A DNA stretch of 64,000 nucleotides from Methylocystis hirsuta (GCF_003722355.1 NZ_QWDD01000001.1:1-64000); one strand, 5' to 3'; counted from the stretch's first letter, positions 53,500-63,081 are shown. Translations and numbers: made by a program. The notes: generated by a model from the letters alone, not told the origin.

Positions 53500-54132
53500 A
53501 TGAGTCGCTTTAGGAAGGAAGACTGGCTGACGCTCGGCGCGAAACTGCTTGCCGAGGAAGGCTCCGGCGCGCTGACGATTGATCGCCTCACGGCTGTCGC
53601 GCAGCGCACGCGGGGCAGCTTCTACCACCACTTCGAGGATCGCGACGCCTTTGTGCGCGCAATGATGGAACGCTGGCGCGCGCACGTCATCGACGAAGCG
53701 GGCAAACGCTATGAGCAGGCGCAATCACCAAATGAGCTGCGCCGCTTGATGCGCGAACAGCCAATGGCGCTTGATCACAAATTCGAACGCGCGCTGCGCC
53801 GTTTTGCCGCGAGCGAACCCATAGTGCGCCAAGCGGTCGCCGAAGTGGACGCTAAGCGCATCGAGGGGCTCGCCTGCGTGCTCTCGCATATCGACCCAGA
53901 TCTCGACGACCCGCAATCGGCGGCATATGTGCAATATGCGGCGCTCGTTGGCTTGCAATGGCTAGTTGATGACACCAACGATCCGCGCACGCGGGGGATT
54001 CTCAACGCGGGCAATCGGATATTTCGTCTCAATGACGAGGACGAACCCGCGTCGAAAAAGTCGGCGCAGAAAAAAAAGTCTATGGTCCCTGTCAAATCCT
54101 GCAGCGCCGAAACCCGCGCCAAGCAAAAATAG
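53500..54132 (+). CDS. TetR-family transcriptional regulator
   Basis: 210 residues. The N-terminal TetR HTH is clear (EDWLTLGAKLLAEEGSGALT, IDRLTAVAQRTRGSFYHHFE), followed by a helical ligand domain (HIDPDLDDPQSAAYVQYAAL) and a Lys-rich tail. It is divergent from the P450 gene and probably represses it and itself through the palindrome. Its last 41 bp overlap the convergent ABC permease gene. Confidence 0.9.
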   Translation: MSRFRKEDWLTLGAKLLAEEGSGALTIDRLTAVAQRTRGSFYHHFEDRDAFVRAMMERWRAHVIDEAGKRYEQAQSPNELRRLMREQPMALDHKFERALRRFAASEPIVRQAVAEVDAKRIEGLACVLSHIDPDLDDPQSAAYVQYAALVGLQWLVDDTNDPRTRGILNAGNRIFRLNDEDEPASKKSAQKKKSMVPVKSCSAETRAKQK

Positions 54133-55570
54133 CGAGAATCAACGCCGGCAGCGCGACGCCGATGAGCGGGCCGGCGAGTCCGGCCGGCGCGCGACCCACC
54201 AATTCTTCATCCGCCTGCGTAAATTTCGGCATCGCCGCGTAATCCTGCGCCGTCAGCGAGGCGCCGGCCTTGGCGCGGGAGAGGAAGAATTCGCGCCAGT
54301 CGACGTGAAAGGCGCGGATACGGTCGAGAAAGGCGCGATAGCGCGTCTCCCCGGCGCCGGCGATGTCGGCCATCGCCTGATAGGTCAGATAGGCGGGAGA
54401 GAGATAGCCGAGCCTGTCGGCCATGTCGCGCTGGCGGGCGAGCTGCGCGTCATGCTCGGCGACGATCGCCTCGACGCGTTGAAAGGCCGCCTCCTGCGTC
54501 GCGAGGCGGCGCAGCGTCATCTCCTGCGGACCGCCTGCTGGCTTGCCGCCGCCGCCATGTTCGTCGGCGTAGCGGGCGAGCGAGGCGTCGCGGGCGCGGT
54601 CGGCGTCGGTCGAGGCGGCGCGCGCCGCCAGCACCATGTCGATGCGCGAGGGCGCCGGATGCGCGAAGGCGGCGATACTGTTGATCGCGGCCGGCAGGAT
54701 CATGGTGATCGCCACCCAGGCGCCGATCAGCGTCAGCGCGTTGAACGCCGAGCCGCGGCCAAGCCCATCGACCGCGGCGGCGAGCGCCGCCCAGAAGAGA
54801 CCGTAGAGCAGCACGACCGCGAGCAACGCCGCGAAGCCCGGCGAAGCGAGCCGCTCCCATCCCGCGAAAATCCAGACGCCCGCCGCTGCCGCCAGCAGCG
54901 TGACGGCGATCGGCGCGGCGACGCGCGCCGTCAGCTTGCCGGCGAGCGCCGCGCCCGGCCGGCGCGCCGAGGCGAGCGTCATGGCGAGCGTTCCTTGCTC
55001 GCGCTCGCCGGCGAGCAGATTGAAGGCCATCGCCAGAATGACAAGCGGATAGACGAAGACGACGACGAAGGCGAGATCGGTCGCGCCCGACATCAGATTG
55101 GCGGGATTGTCGATCTCGTCGGCGAAGAGAAAACTGTCTTTGGAGCCCGTCGTCACCCGGACGGCGGGCGGCAGAAGATCGCTCTGCCCGGTCGCGACGA
55201 GCGCCAAGGGCGCGGGCGCGAGCGCGGCGACCGCCGCGGCGGGGCCTCCGCCCATGAAGGCCGCGTTGCGCGGATCGCGATAGGGGGGCGGCTCCGGCGC
55301 GGGCTTTCCCTGCGTCTCGCCCTGCTGCAATTGCGCGAGCGTTTTCTGGAGGTTTGACAGGCGCTGCGTCTCGTCGGCGCGCGCCGCCGCGATTGCCGCC
55401 TGCTGCGCCGCGACGCGCGACGCGCCCATCGCGAGGGCGAACAGCGCAACGCCCGCCAAAATCAGCAGCGCGAACCAGATCGCGCCGTCGCGGCGCATCA
55501 CGCGCGCCTCGAACCGCATGCCCGCGAGGAAAGCGGAAGAGAGGAAAGCGGACGACATGGGCGCGCTCAT
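54092..55570 (-). CDS. ABC-2-type permease (DUF3526-like), second subunit
   Basis: 492 residues. An N-terminal helix (AIWFALLILAGVALFALAMG), a long periplasmic part (residues 45-170 and 290-430), and helices including VVFVYPLVILAMAFNLLAGE with the REQGTL motif, then LALIG-type TAPLIGVALPALILAIFAWR at the C-terminus. It forms an exporter with the preceding permease and ATPase. The stop of the first permease overlaps this start by four bases (ATGA). Substrate unknown. Confidence 0.85.
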   Translation of the reverse strand: MSAPMSSAFLSSAFLAGMRFEARVMRRDGAIWFALLILAGVALFALAMGASRVAAQQAAIAAARADETQRLSNLQKTLAQLQQGETQGKPAPEPPPYRDPRNAAFMGGGPAAAVAALAPAPLALVATGQSDLLPPAVRVTTGSKDSFLFADEIDNPANLMSGATDLAFVVVFVYPLVILAMAFNLLAGEREQGTLAMTLASARRPGAALAGKLTARVAAPIAVTLLAAAAGVWIFAGWERLASPGFAALLAVVLLYGLFWAALAAAVDGLGRGSAFNALTLIGAWVAITMILPAAINSIAAFAHPAPSRIDMVLAARAASTDADRARDASLARYADEHGGGGKPAGGPQEMTLRRLATQEAAFQRVEAIVAEHDAQLARQRDMADRLGYLSPAYLTYQAMADIAGAGETRYRAFLDRIRAFHVDWREFFLSRAKAGASLTAQDYAAMPKFTQADEELVGRAPAGLAGPLIGVALPALILAIFAWRGFRRCRI

Positions 55571-57045
55571 ACCGGCCGCAGACGCCGCGCCGCGAAGAGC
55601 GCGAAAGCGCCAGCCAGTGCGAGCCAGCCTAGAAGACTAACGATCGGAAGGACGCTGTGGTCGAGCGCGAAGCCGGCACCAGGCGCCCGATAGGCGAAGG
55701 CGGCGATCTTGCGCCACAGCTCTGGCCCCGCGACGTAACTATTGTCGTGGGCGAAATGGATGATGTTGTCGCTGACCTGATTTTGAATATCGCGCCGGTG
55801 CGCCTCGGCCGCCGTGGCGAAATCGAACTGGCTGCGGCTGTCGACGCCGGCGAAGGCCATCGAGATCGGCCGCAGCGCCAGGAGCGGAAACAGCAAGCCG
55901 GGCGCGGCGCGCAGCGCGTCCTGACGGTCGAAGGCCGACTGCAGCGCGCCGAAGTGGCGGTCGAAAATCACATAGCCGCTCTCATCGTCCTTGCGCAGCG
56001 CAAGTCCGCGGAAGCTGACGGGCAGATCCTCGATGCGCGACACGCCGTATGTCTTGAGCGTCTCATCGCGGAAGGCGACGAAGGCGGGATGGCTCTCGTC
56101 GTGACCGAATGTCTTCGCCTTGTCCTGCGCGACGCCCGCCCGAAACTCCTGCCAAGTCGGCGTCGGCGCGAAGGCGCGCGCGGCGTCCGTGGCGAGGCGC
56201 GGCGCGAGAAAGGAATTGGCGAGCCAGAAGGCGAGCAGCGTGACGAGCGCGGCGCGGGAGTTTCTGGCGAGAGCCGAAACCCCAAGCGCCAGAAAGGCGA
56301 AGCCCGCCAAATAAGCCGCATAGGCGGCGCCAAGCGCGCCGAGACGAATCAATTGATCGGCGATCGACAGGCGTTCGCGATCGACGAAAAAGACGAGGGC
56401 GAGCGCCGCGCCGATGAAGGCCGGCGCGAGCAGCGCGAAAATGGCGCCGATCAGCGCCAGCGCCTTGCCGGCGAGAATGTCGCGCGGCCGCGCGCCGACG
56501 CTGAGCAGCTGTTTCAGCGTGCCGCTTTCGCGCTCGCCGGAGAAACTCGCAAAGCCCATCAGGATGACGATGAGCGGCGCGATCGTCTGCAGGATGAAGG
56601 CGAGCGACAGCGAACCGAGCCGAGCGCCGACGCCGCCGTCGCGCGCCTGTTTGAACTGGGTCTCGTTCTGCTTATGCGCCTCGAGCCACACCGCCGAGCC
56701 GACATAGGCGTCGACGCCGGGATCGGCGAGCGCCAGCGGGCTCAACGGCTTGAAGGCGTATTGGCCGAAATGCGCGGCGGCGTGCGGATTCTTGGCGCTC
56801 TGTCCGACCCAAAGTTCGCGATCGGCTTGCGCCGCCGCTTCGCGCTCGCGCAGGATGCGGGCGTTCTCGACATAGCCGAAGGCGAGCGCGGCGAGCATCA
56901 GCGCCATAATGAAGGCGCAGAGCCAGACGAGGCGCCGGTCGCGGAACAGCTCCAGCCATTCCTTGGCGGCGACCGCGAGCACGACGCGCCAGCGGCGCTT
57001 CGCCGGCGCAGTCGTGGCGAGTGGGGCGAGAGCGAGATCGCTCAC
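55567..57045 (-). CDS. ABC-2-type permease (DUF3526-like), first subunit
   Basis: 492 residues from GTG 57045, which overlaps the ATPase stop by four bases (GTGA). Helices: VWLCAFIMALMLAALAFGYV, FILQTIAPLIVILMGFASFS with GERESGTLKQLLSVGARPRD, ALIGAIFALLAPAFIGAALA, and a C-terminal pair. The long non-membrane region between helices 1 and 2 and the REsGTL motif are typical of gliding- or NosY-like exporters. Substrate unknown. Confidence 0.85.
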   Translation of the reverse strand: MSDLALAPLATTAPAKRRWRVVLAVAAKEWLELFRDRRLVWLCAFIMALMLAALAFGYVENARILREREAAAQADRELWVGQSAKNPHAAAHFGQYAFKPLSPLALADPGVDAYVGSAVWLEAHKQNETQFKQARDGGVGARLGSLSLAFILQTIAPLIVILMGFASFSGERESGTLKQLLSVGARPRDILAGKALALIGAIFALLAPAFIGAALALVFFVDRERLSIADQLIRLGALGAAYAAYLAGFAFLALGVSALARNSRAALVTLLAFWLANSFLAPRLATDAARAFAPTPTWQEFRAGVAQDKAKTFGHDESHPAFVAFRDETLKTYGVSRIEDLPVSFRGLALRKDDESGYVIFDRHFGALQSAFDRQDALRAAPGLLFPLLALRPISMAFAGVDSRSQFDFATAAEAHRRDIQNQVSDNIIHFAHDNSYVAGPELWRKIAAFAYRAPGAGFALDHSVLPIVSLLGWLALAGAFALFAARRLRPV

Positions 57046-57758
57046 GCCGCCGCGCTCGCGAAGAGATCGAGATAGGCGCGCTCCAGCCCCAGATGATCGA
57101 CGTCGTCGGCGCCGAAGACCGATGCGAGACGCCCCTGCGCCATGATGCCGATCTTCGTGCCGCATTGCTTGGCGAGGAAGAGGTCATGCGTGACCATGAG
57201 CACCGCCATGCCCTCCTTGCGCAGCCGCTCGATGAGCGCCGCGAATTCATTGGCCGCGAGAGGATCGAGGCCGGAGGTCGGCTCATCCAGCACGAGCGCC
57301 TGCGCACGCCTTGCGAGGGCGATGGCGACGCCGACCTTCTGGCGCATGCCCTTGGAATAGCCGCGCACGGAACGCTGGGCCGCGTCCTTTGGCAGGCCGG
57401 CGGCGGCGAGCAAGGAGAGCAGCGACTCGCGCGGCGCCTCGGCGCCGGAGATTTCGGTAAAATATTGCAGATTTTCGAGACCGGAGAGCGCGCCGTAGAG
57501 CATCACCTGCTCGGGAATATAGGCGAGACGCGCGCGCGCCGCGGAGGGATCAACCGCAGCGTCGATCCCGCAGACCAGCGCCTGGCCTGCCGTCGGCTGT
57601 ATAAAATTCAGGAAGAGATTGACGGTCGTCGTCTTGCCGGCGCCATTGGGGCCGAGCAGGCAAAAGACTTCGCCGTCCGGCACGGTCAGATTCAGGCGGT
57701 CGAGCGCCGGCGCATTGGCGCCGTCGTAACGCTTGGTGAGATTGCGCGCTTCGAGCAT
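57042..57758 (-). CDS. ABC transporter ATP-binding protein
   Basis: 238 residues: Walker A LLGPNGAGKTTTVNLFLNF, signature YSKGMRQKVGVAIALARRA, Walker B ALVLDEPTSGLDP, and H-loop MVTHD. It energises the two DUF3526-like permeases encoded behind it in one operon with overlapping stops and starts. ATG 57758 is preferred over the upstream open frame, which is Arg-rich. Confidence 0.95.
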   Translation of the reverse strand: MLEARNLTKRYDGANAPALDRLNLTVPDGEVFCLLGPNGAGKTTTVNLFLNFIQPTAGQALVCGIDAAVDPSAARARLAYIPEQVMLYGALSGLENLQYFTEISGAEAPRESLLSLLAAAGLPKDAAQRSVRGYSKGMRQKVGVAIALARRAQALVLDEPTSGLDPLAANEFAALIERLRKEGMAVLMVTHDLFLAKQCGTKIGIMAQGRLASVFGADDVDHLGLERAYLDLFASAAA

Positions 57759-57865
57759 GGCCGCATCCGCCTTACGGCTTGCGCCAGCGCGCTTGGCCTC
57801 GCGCCGGCTCCGATATTCACGCAAGCCTGCCTTTTAACGCGCCGACGGTCAAGCGAACGGCGGCA

Positions 57866-59161
57866 CTACTTCTGCCGATAGGCTTCCGTCACATCCTCGA
57901 CCGTGCGCAAGCCGGGCTTCGGCGACATCACCAGCACCGCCATATTGCCGGGCGCATGTTCATTCTTCCACATCTTGGTGTGGGCGAGGGGAATCTTCTC
58001 CCAAGGGAAGACGTCCGACATGCAGGGATCGACGCGCCGGTCCAGAACGAAGCGGTTGGCGGCGGAGGCCTGCTTCAGATGCGCGAAATGCGAACCCTGG
58101 ATGCGCTTCTGGCGCATCCACACATAGCGCGCGTCGAAGGTGAGGTTGAAGCCGGTGGTGCCGGCGCAGAACACCACCATGCCGCCGCGCTTCACGACGA
58201 GGCAGGACACAGGGAAGGTCGCTTCGCCCGGATGTTCAAAGACGATGTCGACGTCCTTTTTGCCGGTGATGTCCCAGATCGCCTTGCCGAAGGCGCGGGC
58301 GTTCTTGGTCCATTCGACATATTCGGGCGTATTGACCTTCGGCAACTGCCCCCAGCACTTGAAGTCCTTGCGGTTGATGACGCCCTTGGCGCCGAGCGAG
58401 AGCACGTAGTCGCGCTTGCTCTCATCCGAGATCACGCCGATGGCGTTGGCGCCCGAGGCGGCGCAGAGCTGCACGGCGAACACGCCGAGCCCGCCCGAGG
58501 CGCCCCACACCAGCACATTGTCGCCGGGCTTCAGCTGATGCGGCGCATGGCCGAAGAGCATGCGATAGGCGGTCGCGAGCGTTAAGGTGTAGCAGGCCGC
58601 CTCTTCCCAGCTCAGATGCTTGGGGCGCTCCATCAGCTGGCGGTCCTGAACCCGGCAGAACTGGGCGAAGGAGCCGTCCGGCGTCTCATAGCCCCAGATG
58701 CGCTGCGAGGGTGAGAACATCGGGTCGCCGCCGTTGCACTCCTCGTCGTCCCCGTCGTCCTGGTTGCAGTGGACGACCACCTCGTCGCCGACCTTCCAGC
58801 GCTTCACCTTGGAGCCGACCGCCCAGACGATGCCGGAAGCGTCGGAGCCGGCGATGTGATAGGGATTTTTGTGCGCATCGAGCACGGAGATGGGTTCGCC
58901 CAGCGAGGCCCAGACGCCATTGTAATTGACCCCGGCCGCCATCACGAGCACCAGCACGTCGTGGCTGTCGAGCTCCCAGGTCGGCAAGACCTCGAGCTGC
59001 ATGGCGGTTTCCGGCGGCCCGTGCCGCTCCTTGCGGATCGCCCAGGCGTACATGTTCTTGGGAACATGCCCGAGCGGCGGAATCTCGCCCATCTCATAGA
59101 GGTCTTTCTTATCGGTCAATTTTGGGCTCCTCGCCTTACCGCCCTTATCGGGCCTTGGCAT
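57866..59161 (-). CDS. ccr: Crotonyl-CoA carboxylase/reductase
   Basis: 431-residue NADPH-dependent enzyme of the MDR superfamily that reduces and carboxylates crotonyl-CoA to ethylmalonyl-CoA, the key step of the ethylmalonyl-CoA pathway. Seen: NYNGVWASLGEPISVLDAHK, GSDASGIVWAVGSKVKRWKV, the Ccr-typical NQDDGDDEECNGGDPMFSPS, LTLATAYRMLFGHAPHQLKP, NVLVWGASGGLGVFAVQLCA, and FVLDRRVDPCMSDVFPWEKI. Length matches the family. It is divergent from the antitoxin/toxin pair and ecm. Confidence 0.97.
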   Translation of the reverse strand: MPRPDKGGKARSPKLTDKKDLYEMGEIPPLGHVPKNMYAWAIRKERHGPPETAMQLEVLPTWELDSHDVLVLVMAAGVNYNGVWASLGEPISVLDAHKNPYHIAGSDASGIVWAVGSKVKRWKVGDEVVVHCNQDDGDDEECNGGDPMFSPSQRIWGYETPDGSFAQFCRVQDRQLMERPKHLSWEEAACYTLTLATAYRMLFGHAPHQLKPGDNVLVWGASGGLGVFAVQLCAASGANAIGVISDESKRDYVLSLGAKGVINRKDFKCWGQLPKVNTPEYVEWTKNARAFGKAIWDITGKKDVDIVFEHPGEATFPVSCLVVKRGGMVVFCAGTTGFNLTFDARYVWMRQKRIQGSHFAHLKQASAANRFVLDRRVDPCMSDVFPWEKIPLAHTKMWKNEHAPGNMAVLVMSPKPGLRTVEDVTEAYRQK

Positions 59162-59315
59162 TGGCGGGAGCTTATAAACGTGGCGGCGCGGCGCGAATAG
59201 TCCCTAAGTTGAGGGCGGCATGGCCCTTCCCGGCGCGGCGGCGGTCGTCGCGCATTGCCGGATAGCGTCCCTGCCCCTATCATTAAGCTGGTTAAGCCAG
59301 TCGATCGGACGAAAG

Positions 59316-59555
59316 ATGGAAATCGGCGCCTTCGAGGCGAAAAACACGCGCGGCAGCCTGCTCGACCGGGTCGAGAAGGGCGAGGAAATCATCATCACCC
59401 GCCGCGGCAACCCGATTGCTCGGCTCGCGCCTGTGCGAACGGAGCGCGACATTGCGCAGGCGCGCAAGGCGATGGCAGAGCTTCGCGAACTCTCGAAAGG
59501 CAACAGACTCGACGGTCTCAAGATCAAGGATCTGATTAACGAAGGGCGACCGTGA
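59316..59555 (+). CDS. Phd/YefM-type antitoxin
   Basis: 79 residues: MEIGAFEAKNTRGSLLDRVE, GEEIIITRRGNPIARLAP (the Phd/YefM fold with the K-x-G-E-e-I-i-ITRRG-P-A-L-P motif), and a C-terminal toxin-binding helix. The stop overlaps the ATG of the toxin gene by four bases. Confidence 0.88.
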   Translation: MEIGAFEAKNTRGSLLDRVEKGEEIIITRRGNPIARLAPVRTERDIAQARKAMAELRELSKGNRLDGLKIKDLINEGRP

Positions 59556-59963
59556 GTCTGGTCCTCGATAGTTCCGTTGCGCTCGCCTATTGCATCGATG
59601 AAGAGATCACGCCTCAGATTTTTGCGATCTTCGACAGGGTTATCGAAGAAGGCATCGTCGTTCCGAGCTTGTGGCGATATGAAGTCGCCAATGTTCTGGC
59701 GCTCGCCGAGCGGAGAGGACGGGTGATGTCCGGCTTCCCGAAAATCGCCTTTGACCGGTTCGGGAAAATCTCGATCGTTCTCGACGAAGAGAGCGACGAA
59801 CAGGCTTGGACAACAACAAATAAGGCTCGCCGCGCTCCATAACCTCACCGTCTACGACGCCGCCTATCTGGAGCTTGCGCAGCGCCGCCGTCTGCCGCTC
59901 GCAACCCTGGACGCCGCGCTGGCGCGGGCCGCGAAGGCGGCGGGAGTCGCGACGCTCATTTGA
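59552..59963 (+). pseudogene. VapC-type PIN toxin, frameshifted
   Basis: The frame starts LVLDSSVALAYCIDEE (Asp5-type acidic residue), has SLWRYEVANVLALAERRGR and then loses the family sequence after EQAWTTT. Dropping one A from the AAA at 59818-59820 joins to IRLAALHNLTVYDAAYLELA and LPLATLDAALARAAKAAG, with a stop at 59961-59963, giving a normal 136-residue PIN protein with the late acidic residues. As written the frame stops at 59842 without the catalytic C-terminal part. Either the toxin is inactivated with the antitoxin intact, or it is a one-base error. Confidence 0.8.
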
Positions 59964-60031
59964 GCCGCTGGCGGCCTCATCTTGTCAAAACAGGGTCATG
60001 TGCTATCGCAACGGGCGGAGGAGCCATTAAA

Positions 60032-62008
60032 GTGAACGACATGTCCGCCCCGCGCCGCGATAAGCCCTGGATGTTTCGCACCTACGCCGGCCATTCGACC
60101 GCCAGCGAGTCCAACAAGCTTTATCGCTCCAATCTCGCCAAGGGCCAGACGGGTCTCTCCATCGCCTTCGATCTGCCGACGCAAACCGGCTACGACAGCG
60201 ACCACATCCTCTCGCGCGGCGAAGTGGGCAAGGTGGGCGTGCCGGTCTCGCATCTGGGCGATATGCGCGCGCTCTTCGAGGGCATTCCGCTCGGCGAGAT
60301 GAACACGTCGATGACCATCAACGCCACCGCCGTGTGGCTGATGGCGCTCTATATCGCCGCCGCGGAGGAGCAAGGCGCGCCGCGTGGAAAACTGCAGGGC
60401 ACGACGCAAAACGACATCATCAAGGAATATCTCTCGCGCGGCTCTTATGTCTTCCCGCCGACGCAGTCGCTGCGCCTCACGCAGGACCTCATTCTCTTCA
60501 CCACGAAGGAATGTCCCAAGTTCAATCCGATGAACGTCTGCTCCTACCATCTGCAGGAAGCCGGCGCGACGCCGTCGCAGGAATTGGCCTATGCGCTCGC
60601 GACCGCCGTCGCCATTCTCGACAATGTGAAGAAGTCGGGCGAAATCTCGGAGGAGGATTTCGCCCAGGTCGTCGGCCGCATCTCCTTCTTCGTCAACGCC
60701 GGCATGCGCTTCGTCACCGAACTGTGCAAAATGCGGGCGTTCGCGGAGCTTTGGGAAGAGATCACGCGCGAGCGTTACGGCGTGAAGGACGAAAAGCTCC
60801 GCCGCTTCCGCTACGGCGTGCAGGTCAATTCGCTGGGCCTCACCGAGCAGCAGCCGGAAAACAATGTCTACCGCATCCTGATCGAGATGCTCGCCGTCGT
60901 TCTCTCCAAGAACGCCCGCGCCCGCGCCGTGCAGCTTCCGGCCTGGAACGAGGCGCTCGGCCTGCCGCGGCCCTTCGACCAGCAATGGTCGCTGCGCATG
61001 CAGCAGATCATGGCCTATGAGACCGACCTCCTCGAATATGGCGACATCTTCGACGGCAATCCCGAAATCGCCCGCAAGGTCGCCGAACTGAAGGCGGAGG
61101 CGATGGCCGAACTCAAGAAGATCGAAGACCTCGGCGGCGCGGCCGCGGCGGTCGAGATCGGCTATATGAAGGGCAAGCTCGTCGAAGCCAATACCGCGCG
61201 GCTCGAGTCGATCGAGGCCGGCGAGCAGATCGTCGTCGGCGTCAACAAATTCACCGAGGGCGAGCCGTCGCCGCTGACCTCCAGCGGCGATCAGATCATG
61301 GTCGTGCCGGAACATGTCGAAGCCGAGCAGATCGCGCGGCTCAAAGCCTGGCGCGAGAGCCGCAACCAGAAAGCCGCGCAAGCCGCCATCGAAGAGCTGG
61401 CGCGCGCCGCCAAGGAAGGCCGCAACATGGTCGAGCCCTCCATCGCCGCGGCGAGGGCGGGCGTCACCACCGGCGAATGGGGAAATGTTTTACGCGGAGT
61501 ATTTGGGGAATACCGCGCGCCGACGGGCGTCTCCTCGACGGCCCGACAGGTCGGCGGCGCGCTCGACGCCGTGCGCGGCGAAGTCGAACGCGTGTCGCAA
61601 AAGCTCGGCAAACGGGCGAAGTTTTTGGTCGGCAAGCCCGGCCTCGATGGCCATTCCAACGGCGCCGAGCAGATCGCGGTACGCGCCCGCGACGCGGGGT
61701 TCGATGTGATCTACGCCGGCATCCGCTCGACGCCGGCCGAACTTGTCGAGGCGGCAAAGAAGGAGGGCGCGCATTGCATCGGCCTCTCCATCCTCTCGGG
61801 TTCGCATGTGACGCTCGCGCATGAGGTGATCAAGCTGATGAAGCAAGAGGGCGTCGAGGCGCCGCTGGTCGTCGGCGGCATCATTCCGCCGGCCGACGAA
61901 AAGCTCTTACGCGATGCGGGCGTTGCGGCGGTCTACACGCCGAAGAACTATGACCTCAACGCCATCATGACCGACCTCGCCCACATCATCGAGAAGGCGG
62001 CCGTTTAA
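60032..62008 (+). CDS. ecm: Ethylmalonyl-CoA mutase (coenzyme B12-dependent)
   Basis: 658 residues: a TIM-barrel mutase domain (MFRTYAGHSTASESNKLYRS, LSIAFDLPTQTGYDSDHILS, NTSMTINATAVWLMALYIAA, and QAGATPSQELAYALA-like part) and a C-terminal B12-binding domain (KPGLDGHSNGAEQIAVRARD with the His of DxHxxG, IGLSILSGSHVTLAHEV). Converts ethylmalonyl-CoA to methylsuccinyl-CoA, next after Ccr. GTG 60032 is chosen because GGAGGAG stands 9 bp upstream; ATG 60041 is an alternative. Methylmalonyl-CoA mutase is close in sequence; the single-subunit length and the company of ccr and mcd favour Ecm. Confidence 0.9.
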   Translation: MNDMSAPRRDKPWMFRTYAGHSTASESNKLYRSNLAKGQTGLSIAFDLPTQTGYDSDHILSRGEVGKVGVPVSHLGDMRALFEGIPLGEMNTSMTINATAVWLMALYIAAAEEQGAPRGKLQGTTQNDIIKEYLSRGSYVFPPTQSLRLTQDLILFTTKECPKFNPMNVCSYHLQEAGATPSQELAYALATAVAILDNVKKSGEISEEDFAQVVGRISFFVNAGMRFVTELCKMRAFAELWEEITRERYGVKDEKLRRFRYGVQVNSLGLTEQQPENNVYRILIEMLAVVLSKNARARAVQLPAWNEALGLPRPFDQQWSLRMQQIMAYETDLLEYGDIFDGNPEIARKVAELKAEAMAELKKIEDLGGAAAAVEIGYMKGKLVEANTARLESIEAGEQIVVGVNKFTEGEPSPLTSSGDQIMVVPEHVEAEQIARLKAWRESRNQKAAQAAIEELARAAKEGRNMVEPSIAAARAGVTTGEWGNVLRGVFGEYRAPTGVSSTARQVGGALDAVRGEVERVSQKLGKRAKFLVGKPGLDGHSNGAEQIAVRARDAGFDVIYAGIRSTPAELVEAAKKEGAHCIGLSILSGSHVTLAHEVIKLMKQEGVEAPLVVGGIIPPADEKLLRDAGVAAVYTPKNYDLNAIMTDLAHIIEKAAV

Positions 62009-62047
62009 GCGCGGATGGCGCCGAACTGCGTGGAGTGCCTCTCTCGG

Positions 62048-62155
62048 CGTCATGGCCGGGCTTGTCCCGGCCATCCACGCCGGGACATTACGCAAATGCC
62101 GCAAAATGCGCGAGCGGAGCCGCGTGGATGCCCGGCACAAGGCCGGGCATGACGG
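62048..62155. repeat. Dispersed palindromic repeat, copy 2
   Basis: Ends CGTCATGGCCGGGCTTGTCC and GGCACAAGGCCGGGCATGACG are inverted copies of each other, and CATCCACGCCGGGACAT and GCGTGGATGCCCGGCA lie inside. Same family as 51850-52000. Confidence 0.78.
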
Positions 62156-62206
62156 CGCGCCCACGTTGGACCGCCTCCAGAAATCACAGCCTCCTGGCAG
62201 CGCAAG

Positions 62207-62253
62207 CCTCGTCCTTCGAGACGCCGCCTTTGCCGGCTCCTCGGGATGAGGAT
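62207..62253. repeat. Intergenic repeat of the CCTCGTCCTTCGAGACGC type
   Basis: CCTCGTCCTTCGAGACGCCG, a short inner part with TGCCGGCTCC, then TCGGGATGAGGA. This hairpin-forming element is common between genes in Hyphomicrobiales genomes. Confidence 0.6.
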
Positions 62254-62317
62254 TGCTTTGGGCAGCCCGGACTTGTGCCGCGCACAGCGCTTGCGCAACA
62301 TCGCCGCAGGAGCGTTC

Positions 62318-62587
62318 ATGTCCGCCGCTGACGCCATCGCCCGACCCGATTTTTTCAGCCGCGAGCGAACCGTCGCATTGCCGACATTCAACCGCTGGCT
62401 CGTGCCGCCGGCGGCGCTCGCCATTCATCTGTGCATCGGCATGGCCTATGGCTTTTCCGTCTTCTGGCTGCCGCATGTGCGCGCACTTACGACTCGCTTT
62501 ACGCAAAGCCTGATCATCAAAACGGCATGTCCGCCCGGCGCTTTGCGGCCGCCGCCGCAATTTCGGCCGATCGCTCTTGGCTCGTAA
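62318..62587 (+). pseudogene. N-terminal fragment of an OFA-type MFS transporter
   Basis: Starts with AGGAG then ATG at 62318. Residues about 12-51 (FFSRERTVALPTFNRWLVPP, LAIHLCIGMAYGFSVFWLP) are nearly the same as the start of the transporter at 63166, at DNA level too, then the sequence diverges into a short unrelated tail. It is a truncated duplicate. Confidence 0.8.
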
Positions 62588-62772
62588 ATTGCTTCGAAGT
62601 CGCCGCTTCAGATCACTGGCGCTCCGGTCCTACGACGGATCAAAAGCAGCAAAGCCGCTGTGTCCGACCCTCCACATGGCTCGTGTGGAACTGTCGGCCG
62701 GCGGCTTTTGCTTTTGGGGCTCATCACGCTGGGCTTTTCGGAAAGACGGCCAGATCATCGTTGGGACAAATC

Positions 62773-63081
62773 ATGGCTATGCTGAATTGCAAGATCGCGC
62801 CCCTCGTGTTCTGGCTTTGCTTTTTAGCGCTCAGTTTCTTCACGACGTTCAATGGCCAGAGCCAATCGGCGCACACGTCCTCGCGCGATCGCCAAGCGCC
62901 GGCGAAACCCCTTTGCCAGGAAGGCCCGCGTGGCGCGCGCGGTCCGTTGTCCGGCCGCGCCGCCGAAAACGGATTGACCCCGCCGGCGACGATGCGCGCG
63001 CTGCGAGTCTTCCGCGAGAGAACCAAGATCGCCGCAGCGGGCCTCACGCGCGGTCAAGCGGGCGCAGAGCGGCTTCGTTGA
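62773..63081 (+). CDS. Hypothetical protein with N-terminal hydrophobic segment
   Basis: 102 residues, unrecognised. KIAPLVFWLCFLALSFFTTF could be an anchor or signal peptide, followed by a low-complexity Arg/Ala-rich part. The codon pattern is weak and the ribosome-binding site is poor, so this may not be a gene. It lies between the transporter fragment and the full transporter. Confidence 0.35.
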   Translation: MAMLNCKIAPLVFWLCFLALSFFTTFNGQSQSAHTSSRDRQAPAKPLCQEGPRGARGPLSGRAAENGLTPPATMRALRVFRERTKIAAAGLTRGQAGAERLR

